Shown: piece after piece, positions 8,157-17,842 of the stretch
How the letters are laid out: each line of letters starts with the position of its first letter
Numbering within the stretch: position 1 is the first letter of the stretch
NCBI RefSeq assembly: GCF_000445475.1
Contig: NZ_AUPZ01000013.1
Span: 186,001-250,000 of the forward strand
Direction of reading: 5' to 3'
Length of the DNA: 64,000 nt
Source: Sulfurimonas hongkongensis
GTDB lineage: Bacteria > Campylobacterota > Campylobacteria > Campylobacterales > Sulfurimonadaceae
Position numbers and translations under genes: made by a program
Notes under the pieces: generated by a model
What the model was told of the DNA's origin: nothing
Seen by the model: the letters and a program-made list of their open reading frames with translations, nothing else
Database searches by the model: none

Positions 8157-10644
8157 TTTCTAAGCTGCCTATTCGGCAGTTTACATATGCTATGGATAGA
8201 GTGCGAATTGTGAAATTTTCTAAGCTGCCTATTCGGCAGTTTACATCCTCTCCCTGCGTTACCATTACATACTCAATTTCTAAGCTGCCTATTCGGCAGT
8301 TTACGAAGATTGTCTTTCTTTTGAAGTATCTCTATATTTCTAAGCTGCCTATTCGGCAGTTTACTTGGAGAAGAACTGAGTCGTTGTGAGGAAATTTTTC
8401 TAAGCTGCCTATTCGGCAGTTTACTTGCTGCAACTTCAACATCTGCTGAATATTCATTTCTAAGCTGCCTATTCGGCAGTTTACATTGTCACGCTAGCAA
8501 ACGGCGAAGCGATAGATTTCTAAGCTGCCTATTCGGCAGTTTACGGAAACTGGAGCAGTGCTTTTGAAAAGCTAGTTTTCTAAGCTGCCTATTCGGCAGT
8601 TTACTATTAAGCTCGTATGTCTTGTATGTAGAAAAATTTCTAAGCTGCCTATTCGGCAGTTTACAAACTTATGACAAAGAGACAAATGCATACTCATTTC
8701 TAAGCTGCCTATTCGGCAGTTTACTTAATGAGGGTATCAAAGGCTCAGATATTATTTTTCTAAGCTGCCTATTCGGCAGTTTACGATGTTGCTACACCAG
8801 CTATTCAGTTTGTAATTTTCTAAGCTGCCTATTCGGCAGTTTACTGATTTAACAGCTACATAAACTTCATCATATTTTTCTAAGCTGCCTATTCGGCAGT
8901 TTACGGGTAGTTGAGACATACCCACTATCAAAATAATTTCTAAGCTGCCTATTCGGCAGTTTACTCCCATTCCAACACGACAAGCCCGGCTGGCCATTTC
9001 TAAGCTGCCTATTCGGCAGTTTACTGTAGAGAAAAATATTCAGAATACTTAATATATTTCTAAGCTGCCTATTCGGCAGTTTACTAACTTCGTTTGAATT
9101 TTGTCCTGAAATTAAATTTCTAAGCTGCCTATTCGGCAGTTTACTGTATCATCATCGTTGACTCTTGTGGCTGTTGTTTCTAAGCTGCCTATTCGGCAGT
9201 TTACTAAAGAACTTGCCACGAACTGCACCAAGGATGTTTCTAAGCTGCCTATTCGGCAGTTTACTTGAAGATTCTCAAAATGAAGCCTTATATAATTTTC
9301 TAAGCTGCCTATTCGGCAGTTTACCATGGTCTTTGGCTTGTGCTATTGTTTGGTTTTTTCTAAGCTGCCTATTCGGCAGTTTACAAGATTATGAATACAT
9401 CTTCGTAGATACACCATTTCTAAGCTGCCTATTCGGCAGTTTACTTGATAAAAACATATCCGCAGATATTGTAGTATTTCTAAGCTGCCTATTCGGCAGT
9501 TTACGTAGGCATCGACTTTAAAAGTAGCGGTTTTGTTTTCTAAGCTGCCTATTCGGCAGTTTACTCATCGTCTAGTTTTTCCAACAGTTCACTATATTTC
9601 TAAGCTGCCTATTCGGCAGTTTACCTACACTAAAATCACACCTAAAAGAGTTTGTATTTCTAAGCTGCCTATTCGGCAGTTTACAAATGCAATAATGTTT
9701 AAAATGAATTGCAGGTTTTCTAAGCTGCCTATTCGGCAGTTTACAACTTAGGAGTTTCTGGCAACAACGCAGTAATTTTCTAAGCTGCCTATTCGGCAGT
9801 TTACCCATAGTAACCCCTTATTTTATCTTTGAGAATTTTCTAAGCTGCCTATTCGGCAGTTTACTGTAGTTACTGCTACGGCAGGTAAATTTGCGGTTTC
9901 TAAGCTGCCTATTCGGCAGTTTACTAAAAAATTACGGTCAAGGAGGTTTATTTGTTTTTCTAAGCTGCCTATTCGGCAGTTTACAAACACTATGAGTATA
10001 AGAGAGCTTTATGAGTTTTCTAAGCTGCCTATTCGGCAGTTTACAAAGCTCTAATTAGCGAAATGTGTGAGGTGTATTTCTAAGCTGCCTATTCGGCAGT
10101 TTACTAGTTACTTACACCAAATGGGTATTCCTGAATTTTCTAAGCTGCCTATTCGGCAGTTTACCCCATTATATCTCTTAGTCTAACACTCCGAGTTTTC
10201 TAAGCTGCCTATTCGGCAGTTTACATGGAATATCCGCTATCACTAATTGAGCTTTTTTTCTAAGCTGCCTATTCGGCAGTTTACATACTATCTTATGGGA
10301 TGAAGCACACAAGAGTTTTCTAAGCTGCCTATTCGGCAGTTTACTAGGACTGATTCTGCGGAGGTTGGTATTAAGCTTTCTAAGCTGCCTATTCGGCAGT
10401 TTACAAGTCGTCAATGACGCTCTGATTAGGCACCACTTTCTAAGCTGCCTATTCGGCAGTTTACCAGCCAACCATTTACGGACATATCTGAATTGATTTC
10501 TAAGCTGCCTATTCGGCAGTTTACTTAGCCGCGAACCTGTTGACATGTGAGTTAGTTTTCTAAGCTGCCTATTCGGCAGTTTACAGCGTCTTGGAGGGTG
10601 TTAAAAAGCGACTAAGTTTCTAAGCTGCCTATTCGGCAGTTTAC
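8157..10644 (-). CRISPR. Type I-F CRISPR array, 42 repeats and 41 spacers
   Basis: A 28-bp repeat recurs with an exact 60-bp period from 8157 to 10644; I see no variant base in any copy, and every spacer is 32 bp. Read on the minus strand, the repeat begins GTAAACTGCC, contains the stem CTGCC/GGCAG around loop GAATA, and ends CTTAGAAA, the eight-base crRNA 5' handle left by Cas6f. The leader and the cas genes lie to the right, so transcription runs leftward and the newest spacer is at 10585-10616. All 41 spacers differ from one another. Even the trailer-end repeat at 8157-8184 is intact. Confidence 0.99.
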
Positions 10645-10783
10645 AGCAAAATGATATCTCAAAACATTACTATATCGAGTATTTGAGATATATTTACTTA
10701 AATAACCTTTATTTTTCATAGCATCTTCAAAGCACTTGTTTTAGGGGTTCTTAAAGCTATGAAAAAATTTAGGTGTTTTTATA
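10645..10783 (-). promoter_or_regulatory. CRISPR leader with two nested-loop inverted repeats
   Basis: AT-rich 139 bp between the cas6f stop and the first repeat. It holds a perfect 10-bp inverted repeat (ATATCTCAAA at 10654-10663, complement at 10682-10691) starting ten bases from the array. It also holds a perfect 11-bp inverted repeat (TTTTTCATAGC at 10712-10722, complement at 10756-10766). A TATAGT on the minus strand at about 10670-10675 could be a -10 box for the array. The position fits the leader of a leftward I-F array. Confidence 0.7.
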
Positions 10784-11359
10784 CTAAAAACATGGTACAG
10801 TTGAAGTTTTGCTTAAGCCATAAGGATTAAATAAACCTTTTTGTTCTTTCAAACAAATATTTTTTTCTATAAATATCTTCATCTGCTGGTTTGAAGAGTT
10901 ACTTTTCATCATTACAAATGGTAATTTAGTCTCTTGTGCACTCATACCGCTATAAACATCTAGAGCCTCTTCTAGCGTTTTTTCATGCCTTTTAGCATAT
11001 CTTCTTGCTAATCTTATAGGATTTGATTTAAACTGTTTTCTGCTAAAGGTTGCATATTCACCAATGTTAAGTGGAACTTTTTTAATCTCACTTATTGTTA
11101 CATAGTCTAAAAGATTTTTTAACCTCTCATGTGTATTTAAAGATGACAATTCTTCTTTTGCATCTGAGAATAATCTAAGTGTATCTCCAAGTGGAAAAAC
11201 TTCTTTATAGTGAGGAAAAGCAAAACCTACTCTACACATACCATCACTATCTTTATGCTCGACCAATGCTAAATGCATCTGTGCATAAACTTTTTGCCAA
11301 ATAAACCCGAGTGATATCTCAGTATCGCCTAGTAGTTTTATATCTATGTAGTATTTCAT
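10784..11359 (-). CDS. cas6f: CRISPR-associated endoribonuclease Cas6f (Csy4)
   Basis: Cuts the array transcript at the base of each repeat hairpin and stays bound to the crRNA 3' end in the Csy complex. The protein is 191 aa, close to the 187 aa of Pseudomonas Csy4. His29, the catalytic histidine position of that enzyme, is present (AQMHLA). An Arg-rich helix follows (RLARRYAKRHEK), matching the helix that grips the RNA stem. The C-terminus GLSKTSTVPCF resembles the family end. It is the last cas gene, two bases after csy3 and next to the leader. Confidence 0.93.
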   Translation of the reverse strand: MKYYIDIKLLGDTEISLGFIWQKVYAQMHLALVEHKDSDGMCRVGFAFPHYKEVFPLGDTLRLFSDAKEELSSLNTHERLKNLLDYVTISEIKKVPLNIGEYATFSRKQFKSNPIRLARRYAKRHEKTLEEALDVYSGMSAQETKLPFVMMKSNSSNQQMKIFIEKNICLKEQKGLFNPYGLSKTSTVPCF

Positions 11360-11361
11360 GA

Positions 11362-12378
11362 TTACGACTTTGAACTCTCGCCAAAAACACCACCACGAAC
11401 TAAAACAGCCATGACATAGTGCTCTTCATCTTTACTATCTAGTGTTGTGCCTGTAGCAAATTTATCAAAAAAAGTGAAAAAGTCTTGCTTCTCTTTTGGT
11501 GTTCTAAAAGCACGACCTAGATTAGTAACAGCTCCGTAAGGTTCTATGGCTATTGGTCTATTTTCAGTAGCGTACTCACTATACCAAGTATCTATACTTC
11601 TAAGAGCATTACCTAGTTTTTGGGAGTGCATTGATGCTACCTCATCAACAGTATAAAGAACCTTACTTTTTTTACTTTGACCCTTATCTAGAACCAACTC
11701 TTCACTAGGATAAACTTCTTGTGCTTTTCCAACTTGTGCATAACAGTTTATGTCTAACATCAAAAAGTCATCTTCACTAGCTAATGCACTGGCTATTTTC
11801 TCGCCTAATGAGATGACACCTTTATGGCTACTCTCTATAGAGCGGATACTAAACTCTTTTGCATCAAATGTCCATACTTGCTGACTTTTTAAATCTTTAA
11901 CTTGAACTTCTATCTGCTCTGCTCCGACACGGTTACGCCATAAAAAGCGAGCATTAGCTAGATTTAGAGCATATCTACGACCTAGTTCACTAAACTTTTC
12001 TTGTTCAATATACGCACCTACAGCATTTTTATAAGTCTCTAAAAAAGTAGCATCATTACACGCTGATGGCTCTTTGATGCCACCTAAAACTTTAAGAGTA
12101 AAGTGAAGCTTGAGCGTATCTTGTTCCTCTCCTAGTGCACAACTATCTACCGTTTGCAGGTTTGCTTTTTCTACCTCAGCATTAAGCTTTAAAGGGTCAT
12201 TTTTCACTGCATCTTTTAAGCGGTTACTTATTGTTCCTCTTACTGATTTTTCAACCAATTTTAAAGGGGTTTCTTTATCTCTGTTCTCCCAAGTTGTTCC
12301 ATACATATAACCATCAGATGGTACTAACTTTTTCTCAAACGATAAAACAGATGCGATTGCATTTTTTACTTTTGCCAT
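11362..12378 (-). CDS. csy3: Type I-F Cascade backbone protein Csy3 (Cas7f)
   Basis: Expected to form the six-subunit filament that holds the crRNA spacer in the Csy surveillance complex. The 338-aa length and the order csy1-csy2-csy3-cas6f match the family (about 340 aa). Family-like stretches include the N-terminal SVLSFEKKLVPSDGYMYGT and the C-terminal GGVFGESSKS. It is 32 bases after csy2 and two bases before cas6f. Confidence 0.92.
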   Translation of the reverse strand: MAKVKNAIASVLSFEKKLVPSDGYMYGTTWENRDKETPLKLVEKSVRGTISNRLKDAVKNDPLKLNAEVEKANLQTVDSCALGEEQDTLKLHFTLKVLGGIKEPSACNDATFLETYKNAVGAYIEQEKFSELGRRYALNLANARFLWRNRVGAEQIEVQVKDLKSQQVWTFDAKEFSIRSIESSHKGVISLGEKIASALASEDDFLMLDINCYAQVGKAQEVYPSEELVLDKGQSKKSKVLYTVDEVASMHSQKLGNALRSIDTWYSEYATENRPIAIEPYGAVTNLGRAFRTPKEKQDFFTFFDKFATGTTLDSKDEEHYVMAVLVRGGVFGESSKS

Positions 12379-12410
12379 TTGTTTTTCCTTTTATGTTTTA
12401 ATTATTTTTA

Positions 12411-13289
12411 TTACTTTTTTTGTTCACAAAGATAAAGAGAGTTCTCTTCATCATAACTATAACGCCATAGTATCTCATCTATTGATGTCATTTTATATGG
12501 CATTTTAAACTCTCCAAGAGTTACAACACTCTCTGCAAAACGGTGAGGAGTATTTGCATCTCTTTGGTTTTTAGCTTTTCCAATAGGCGAGATTCCTTGA
12601 AAACCTACAGCGATTGGAACTAACCAACCTGAGACTTTTCGCTTACTACTCCAAACTATTTTTTCATTTTCTTCTTCGCAATTATGGTGTAATGAAAGAT
12701 AATCTAATATAGCATCAACTGCATCTACTCCACTCTCCATAGCTTCTATCATCAAATCTTTTCGCTCTACAATAGCATAGCTCGGCATAAGTTTTTTTCT
12801 AAAGCGGACTAGTTCATCTTCCTCTTCATCATCTAACCTTGACAATGTAGGTTTTTTACATGATAAAACATCTCCACCTGCCATTTTCATACGACCTAGT
12901 AAATGATGATGTACTCTCTCTAAAAATCGCTCTTCTTCCATTTTTTCTAAGCCATCAAGCTCAATAACCAAACTTACATCAAGATGTATTCGAGCTTCTT
13001 CTATAAATGAGGGGCGGTTACCATCTTTGTCCAAAGGATTACCTGTTCCCACAATAGAATGAACATAATCTCCAACACCTTTGAAAGTTTGTAAATCTGC
13101 TTTATGACTTAGCACTCCAGTTGCTTTAAACTTCAGCTCCTTAAAGCCATCAACATTTAACTTTCTTTGTAAGGCGTGAGTAGCACCTAACCATGCAGTC
13201 ATAGCTGGAAAACCTATAGTAAATGGGCTTGAGAGTGCATTTGCGTTGTGTACCTTTATATGAGGCAATAATAATAATTGTCGTATCAT
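12411..13289 (-). CDS. csy2: Type I-F Cascade protein Csy2 (Cas5f)
   Basis: Predicted Cas5-like subunit that, with Csy1, caps the 5' handle of the crRNA and helps read the PAM. It begins RQLLLLPHIKVHNANALSSP and contains FTIGFPAMTAWLGATHALQR, which fit the Csy2 RAMP fold opening. At 292 aa it is somewhat shorter than the roughly 320-aa Pseudomonas protein. Start and stop overlap or abut neighbours: four bases with csy1 and 32 bases before csy3. The identity rests on both sequence and operon position. Confidence 0.9.
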   Translation of the reverse strand: MIRQLLLLPHIKVHNANALSSPFTIGFPAMTAWLGATHALQRKLNVDGFKELKFKATGVLSHKADLQTFKGVGDYVHSIVGTGNPLDKDGNRPSFIEEARIHLDVSLVIELDGLEKMEEERFLERVHHHLLGRMKMAGGDVLSCKKPTLSRLDDEEEDELVRFRKKLMPSYAIVERKDLMIEAMESGVDAVDAILDYLSLHHNCEEENEKIVWSSKRKVSGWLVPIAVGFQGISPIGKAKNQRDANTPHRFAESVVTLGEFKMPYKMTSIDEILWRYSYDEENSLYLCEQKK

Positions 13290-14533
13290 CGTAGTGCCTC
13301 CCTATGTTCATGTACTAAGTTTGCTATATCTTTTTTCTCTTCAATTCCAAACTTTTTATTGGTTCTTTTTTCATAGCTTTGAAATATCCAGCGAGTTATC
13401 TCTTTTTCTAGTTTATCTAGCCATGCATCTTCACTGTCTCGTTCTTCTTCATAGAGATGCGAAAGCCAGATTTTTTGATGAGATTTTAATTTAGAGTTTT
13501 TTTCATAATATTGTTCTATAGAAACAAAGCGAATAGTCCACATCTTCTCAATAATTTTATCCATTAACTGTCCATATCTACGAATACGACCATTACGAAT
13601 ATCAACATTGTTATAATCTGTACTAGCTAATCGATGCAATGCATCAAAAATTTCTGAAACTTCCCAAGCTCTTATAGAATCTTGAAAGAAATTACTTTTT
13701 GGAAAGTAGATATTTCTCTTTTTTAGTACTGGTGGTATTGAGAGTAGTAAATAAGCCTTGCCTCCATTTTTAGAGTTTAAAACAGAAATATTTTGGGGTT
13801 TTGTTCCTCCAAAACCTATAGTGGTTAAACCATAAATTTCACTATATCCGCTCTCACAATACTCTGCTTTTTTTCTTTTGTCTCGCTTCTCTTTGACCTC
13901 ATCGCCAAAACGCATAATATTAATACGCTCTTTTAAATGATACATAATCCCAGAATTACTTAATATAGAGAGCTGGTGGTAGTCTTGATTAACAGGAAAA
14001 TAGACTTGCTTAATTTTCTCACTTGTAACTAAATCATTTGATGAATTTATCATCTTTAAAAAACCATCTCTTAAGCTCTCATAGGTATGATTTTTAATAG
14101 TCAAAATTGATTTTGCTAACTGGCTCTCTAGCTCTATATGAGATATTAGTTTTTTTCCATCACTCATAACAAGGTTTAAAAACTTATGAACATCTAAGGC
14201 AGCTGCATTTCCTAAGGCATCACTCTCAACTTCTACATTTCCACTTCTAAGTAGTCCATCATTTTGTCTCTTTGCATCTGCAATGATTGGTGTTACATAG
14301 CCATTTTTATTTTTTCTTGAACTTGGATGAGAAAAAGTACAAGGGTGTGTAGATATAGAAATCTGCCCTGCTCTTTTTGCAGCATCAGGAAGCCATTTTT
14401 CTAGTGATAGTGCTTCCTCACAATCGGCTTGAAGTTTTATTACCTCTTCATCAGACATAGAACTTTTCTGATTCTTTTTCATCCAAATCTCTTTTCTTTC
14501 GTCAAAAAATTTAGATAATACTTCTTCTATCAC
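13286..14533 (-). CDS. csy1: Type I-F Cascade large subunit Csy1 (Cas8f)
   Basis: Predicted PAM-recognising large subunit of the Csy complex, 415 aa (Pseudomonas Csy1 is about 434 aa). The N-terminus is helical and charged. A recognisable family stretch reads THPCTFSHPSSR followed by the alternating hydrophobic segment around ALDVHKFLNLVMS. The gene lies 12 bases after cas2/3 and overlaps csy2 by four bases. Csy1 proteins diverge quickly, so part of the call comes from the fixed I-F gene order. Confidence 0.9.
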   Translation of the reverse strand: MIEEVLSKFFDERKEIWMKKNQKSSMSDEEVIKLQADCEEALSLEKWLPDAAKRAGQISISTHPCTFSHPSSRKNKNGYVTPIIADAKRQNDGLLRSGNVEVESDALGNAAALDVHKFLNLVMSDGKKLISHIELESQLAKSILTIKNHTYESLRDGFLKMINSSNDLVTSEKIKQVYFPVNQDYHQLSILSNSGIMYHLKERINIMRFGDEVKEKRDKRKKAEYCESGYSEIYGLTTIGFGGTKPQNISVLNSKNGGKAYLLLSIPPVLKKRNIYFPKSNFFQDSIRAWEVSEIFDALHRLASTDYNNVDIRNGRIRRYGQLMDKIIEKMWTIRFVSIEQYYEKNSKLKSHQKIWLSHLYEEERDSEDAWLDKLEKEITRWIFQSYEKRTNKKFGIEEKKDIANLVHEHREALR

Positions 14534-14545
14534 AATATTTACTCC

Positions 14546-17500
14546 TTATAATCTTACCAACCCAAACTGGTCACTATATTCAAACTCAGAACTCTCTTCA
14601 TATACTATAAAGTTCAATTCTCCATATCTGAGAGACACCTCCTCTTTTGTTTGATTGTTTTTTGTCGCATACTCTTTTACTAGTGCATCATAATCTCGAT
14701 GTAACCACAATCTAGTTGCATCTATATTATCCTCCACTCTACTAATTTGTAATATCTCTTCTCTATTTATCAGATTTTTATACTCATCTAACTCTGCAAA
14801 ATAGTAGTTGTCATTTTTTTTGCTATAAACTAAAAAAATGTTTGTATTTTTTAAACTCTCTCTAAAAGGGTGAAAATAAAGAGGATGTGCTGTTAAAAAC
14901 CAACTCTCATTTAGGTAGCCCTCAAAAGTATTAGCCCCTATTTTATCAAAAGAGGTTAAATCTTTTTGTGTCATGTAATGCTCTAAATCTATCAAAGAAT
15001 TTTTTTCATCTAGCTTTTGAGGTTTTTTAATCCTCGCTCGTGCATCTAGTCTTTTAGATATTTCATTTGCATCTATTAGTTTTGAAATATTATGAGTATT
15101 AAGTTGCTTATTTTCCTCATATCCAGGTCGGTTAAAATATTTCCCCTCTGCATCACTAGCCTTAAAAGCCTTATAATTGTATTGCATCAAGCCAATATTT
15201 GGCGCAACTACTTCGCCTACTCTATGTCTTCGCACTCGCCCTGCTAGCTGAATGATAGAACGAAAAGAAGATGGCTCTATAATAGCCCAGTCAAAATCAT
15301 GGTCTCGCCCAACCTCTTCTACGGGCGTAGCAACCAAAACAAATATAACATCCTGCGTTTGACTTGCATCTATATGAGAGCGAATTATTTCGTCTTTAAA
15401 CGCTTCTGGCTCTTCATCTTCTTTCTCTTTTCTCTTCAATACAGCATCAAGATGCTTTTCTTGTTCATGACGCAAAAGCAACACTTGATTTGAGTGATAA
15501 GCCATAACCTTTAGCTCTACATCATCATAATCAGCCATCGCCAAATATCTACTCAAAGCTACACAAGGAGGTGTGTTAGCAACTCTTACTACTCCAAAAG
15601 AGATGCGTTTATTACTTTTTTTATCAATAGTATGATGCTCTTTGTGTTTTTGTATAATTGCATCTTTTATTTTAGAGAAATAAACATCTGTTTTTGTCTC
15701 ATCCTCTTCAAACTCATTATCTTCTAACTCTTCATGACACTCTACTATCTCTACTTTTCTTTTTACAGGCTCTTTTTGTAGATTTTCTATTCGTTTATCT
15801 ATAAAATGATTGTGATTTTCTTCATACGTATCCAATGCTTTTTTACTCTCAAAGCTATCTATCTCTTTTACATCTGTTTTAAACTCATCTATCCATGCAC
15901 ACACTATTTTATTTTTTGCTTCATGGCTTTTTACATAGAGTCGCCAGCCTTTTTTATAGGCGTTGAAATACCCTTTTGCCAAATCAGGAGGAATTGTAGC
16001 CGATGAAATCATCACACCACGCCCTAACATTCCTGCTAAATGAACCAATCTACCGATGGCGATAAGGTCAGAGCCACTAAAATCATCTATCTCATCTATA
16101 ACTAAGTCAGAGGAGAGCATCCTCAAACTTGGCAATATATAACGCCCACCTTTTTTTGTAATTACCGCTCCCATAAGATGGTCTATTGTACAAACTAAAA
16201 CTGGAGCATACAAAAACTTTTTGTCTCGCTCATATTTTAAAACTGTTTTGAGTGCATCATCTGGAATATCAAACTCATAGATAACTTCTTCATCAAGCAA
16301 ACTCTCTAAAGACTCAGAACCAAAATCACTCTTTTGTTCATTCTCATTTTCTTTTTTTTGATTTTCATGAAGTTCCATAATTGCTTTTGAGCCTATCAAA
16401 ACAGCTAGTTCCTCTTTGTCTAACTTCATCCTCTCTCTATATTCATCCCCTGTTTGTAAGGTCAAAGTTCTTAGCCCCAAAGCTAAAACATACCGCATAG
16501 AATTACCATCACTAGAGATGGCTTGCATCACTTTAGCGTTTGCAAAAGTTTTTCCACATCCTGTACTTGCCATATTAACAGCAAAAAATCCTCTTTTTTT
16601 AGATTCTTCTTGCATCACTTCTCTTATTTTTGTAACCGCTTTATCTTGCCAAGAAAACTCTTTTGGACTTGCTTTTTTTAAGACTTTGTTATTTTGTACA
16701 AAAGGAGATTTGTGTTCAAACATAGGCAGATAATGAACGACAGCTGTAGCACTTTCATAAACACCACATAAATGTTCATCAAGTTTTTGTTTTAACTCTT
16801 TGGTTTTAGAATGAGTATTTGCGTAAAGCCCTGTTGTGTCTCTCCAGTTAGGGTCTTTTTCTTGTGAAGAGTAGTTATGATCACCTAGCATCAAACAAAG
16901 CCTACTATGATGCAAAACAGCTCTATAACTGCCATCACTAATGGCTTCATCTAAAAGGGATTGCTGTGCAAGTAGTTTATTTGCCCAGCGTTTGACAAGA
17001 GTTAGCCATTTAGAAGAGTTACTCAAAAGCCCATGAGGAAATATAAAACATTGTTCTAAGTGTTTTTGATACTCTTTTTCATCCATTTTATTTTCATATC
17101 CCCACGATTGTTGAATGTATTGGAGTGTGTCCTCTATAGAAAAAGAAGCTACGCCATTGTATTTATTAGCAATAATTGATTTAGAAGTAGCTGTACTTGG
17201 TAACTTATGATGAGAAACTATCAACCACATTACAAGTTGTGCTGAGGATGGAAGATTTTGTAATGCTTTTTCATTTACATCTTTAGCATTAGCCATAAGT
17301 AAAGTCTCATCAATCTCGCCATTACTCAAACGATGCAACCAGTTCTCTTTGTTTTGAGAGATAAAAGCGTTAAGCAAAAGACAACTTATCCACTCATGAC
17401 GAATGGGGTCAGCTTTGATTTTACTATTTGGTTTTAGCTTATCTTGAAAGAGTTTTGTTGATTTTCCCCAGTCATGAAAAAGAGCAGAGAGTGCTGTTAG

Positions 17501-17842
17501 AGCTTTAATGAGAGGCATATATTTCCACTCACTCTCTTTATAGTTATCTAAAATAGTTTTAGCTGTCCAGTGAACAGGAACAACTCCAGCTTCATTAAAT
17601 CTATCCTTATTCCCTACAACCCATAAAAAGTCGCTACGACTGCGACTGCGTATCCAGTGGCAACTTACAGCAGTACTTTTTGAAGCGGTTTTTCTAAGTA
17701 GTTTAAAAACAGCTCCTAACCCCTCCCCAGTAATGATAGTCTGCCAAGTATTGTCTCCGATGCGATTGGCGAAACTATCTAAAATTCTTCTTGATTTTTT
17801 AAGGGCATTTTTCTCACATTGTGAGACAAAAATAACCATCAT
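14546..17842 (-). CDS. cas3: Cas2/3 fusion: adaptation protein plus helicase-nuclease (type I-F Cas3)
   Basis: Fusion of Cas2 (about residues 1-95) to Cas3, the hallmark of type I-F. The HD nuclease has HDWGK (123-127), HH (211-212) and Asp321. The SF2 helicase has Walker A STGCGKT (426-432), DEID (583-586), SAT (614-616) and QLAGRVRRHR (865-874). All key residues are present, so degradation of DNA targets should be functional. At 1,098 aa it is near the usual 1,070-1,110. Its ATG overlaps the cas1 stop as ATGA; a second ATG is the next codon. Through its Cas2 part it also joins Cas1 in spacer acquisition. Confidence 0.96.
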   Translation of the reverse strand: MMVIFVSQCEKNALKKSRRILDSFANRIGDNTWQTIITGEGLGAVFKLLRKTASKSTAVSCHWIRSRSRSDFLWVVGNKDRFNEAGVVPVHWTAKTILDNYKESEWKYMPLIKALTALSALFHDWGKSTKLFQDKLKPNSKIKADPIRHEWISCLLLNAFISQNKENWLHRLSNGEIDETLLMANAKDVNEKALQNLPSSAQLVMWLIVSHHKLPSTATSKSIIANKYNGVASFSIEDTLQYIQQSWGYENKMDEKEYQKHLEQCFIFPHGLLSNSSKWLTLVKRWANKLLAQQSLLDEAISDGSYRAVLHHSRLCLMLGDHNYSSQEKDPNWRDTTGLYANTHSKTKELKQKLDEHLCGVYESATAVVHYLPMFEHKSPFVQNNKVLKKASPKEFSWQDKAVTKIREVMQEESKKRGFFAVNMASTGCGKTFANAKVMQAISSDGNSMRYVLALGLRTLTLQTGDEYRERMKLDKEELAVLIGSKAIMELHENQKKENENEQKSDFGSESLESLLDEEVIYEFDIPDDALKTVLKYERDKKFLYAPVLVCTIDHLMGAVITKKGGRYILPSLRMLSSDLVIDEIDDFSGSDLIAIGRLVHLAGMLGRGVMISSATIPPDLAKGYFNAYKKGWRLYVKSHEAKNKIVCAWIDEFKTDVKEIDSFESKKALDTYEENHNHFIDKRIENLQKEPVKRKVEIVECHEELEDNEFEEDETKTDVYFSKIKDAIIQKHKEHHTIDKKSNKRISFGVVRVANTPPCVALSRYLAMADYDDVELKVMAYHSNQVLLLRHEQEKHLDAVLKRKEKEDEEPEAFKDEIIRSHIDASQTQDVIFVLVATPVEEVGRDHDFDWAIIEPSSFRSIIQLAGRVRRHRVGEVVAPNIGLMQYNYKAFKASDAEGKYFNRPGYEENKQLNTHNISKLIDANEISKRLDARARIKKPQKLDEKNSLIDLEHYMTQKDLTSFDKIGANTFEGYLNESWFLTAHPLYFHPFRESLKNTNIFLVYSKKNDNYYFAELDEYKNLINREEILQISRVEDNIDATRLWLHRDYDALVKEYATKNNQTKEEVSLRYGELNFIVYEESSEFEYSDQFGLVRL

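Noticed and set aside
8080-10546. Several long repetitive reading frames on both strands inside the CRISPR array
   Set aside because: The 60-bp period is a multiple of three, so any frame without a stop in the repeat stays open across spacers. They encode only the repeat and have no ribosome-binding sites.
8157-10644. A spacer targeting the host genome within the window
   Set aside because: I noticed no spacer matching another part of the window, but the check was by eye only and not exhaustive.
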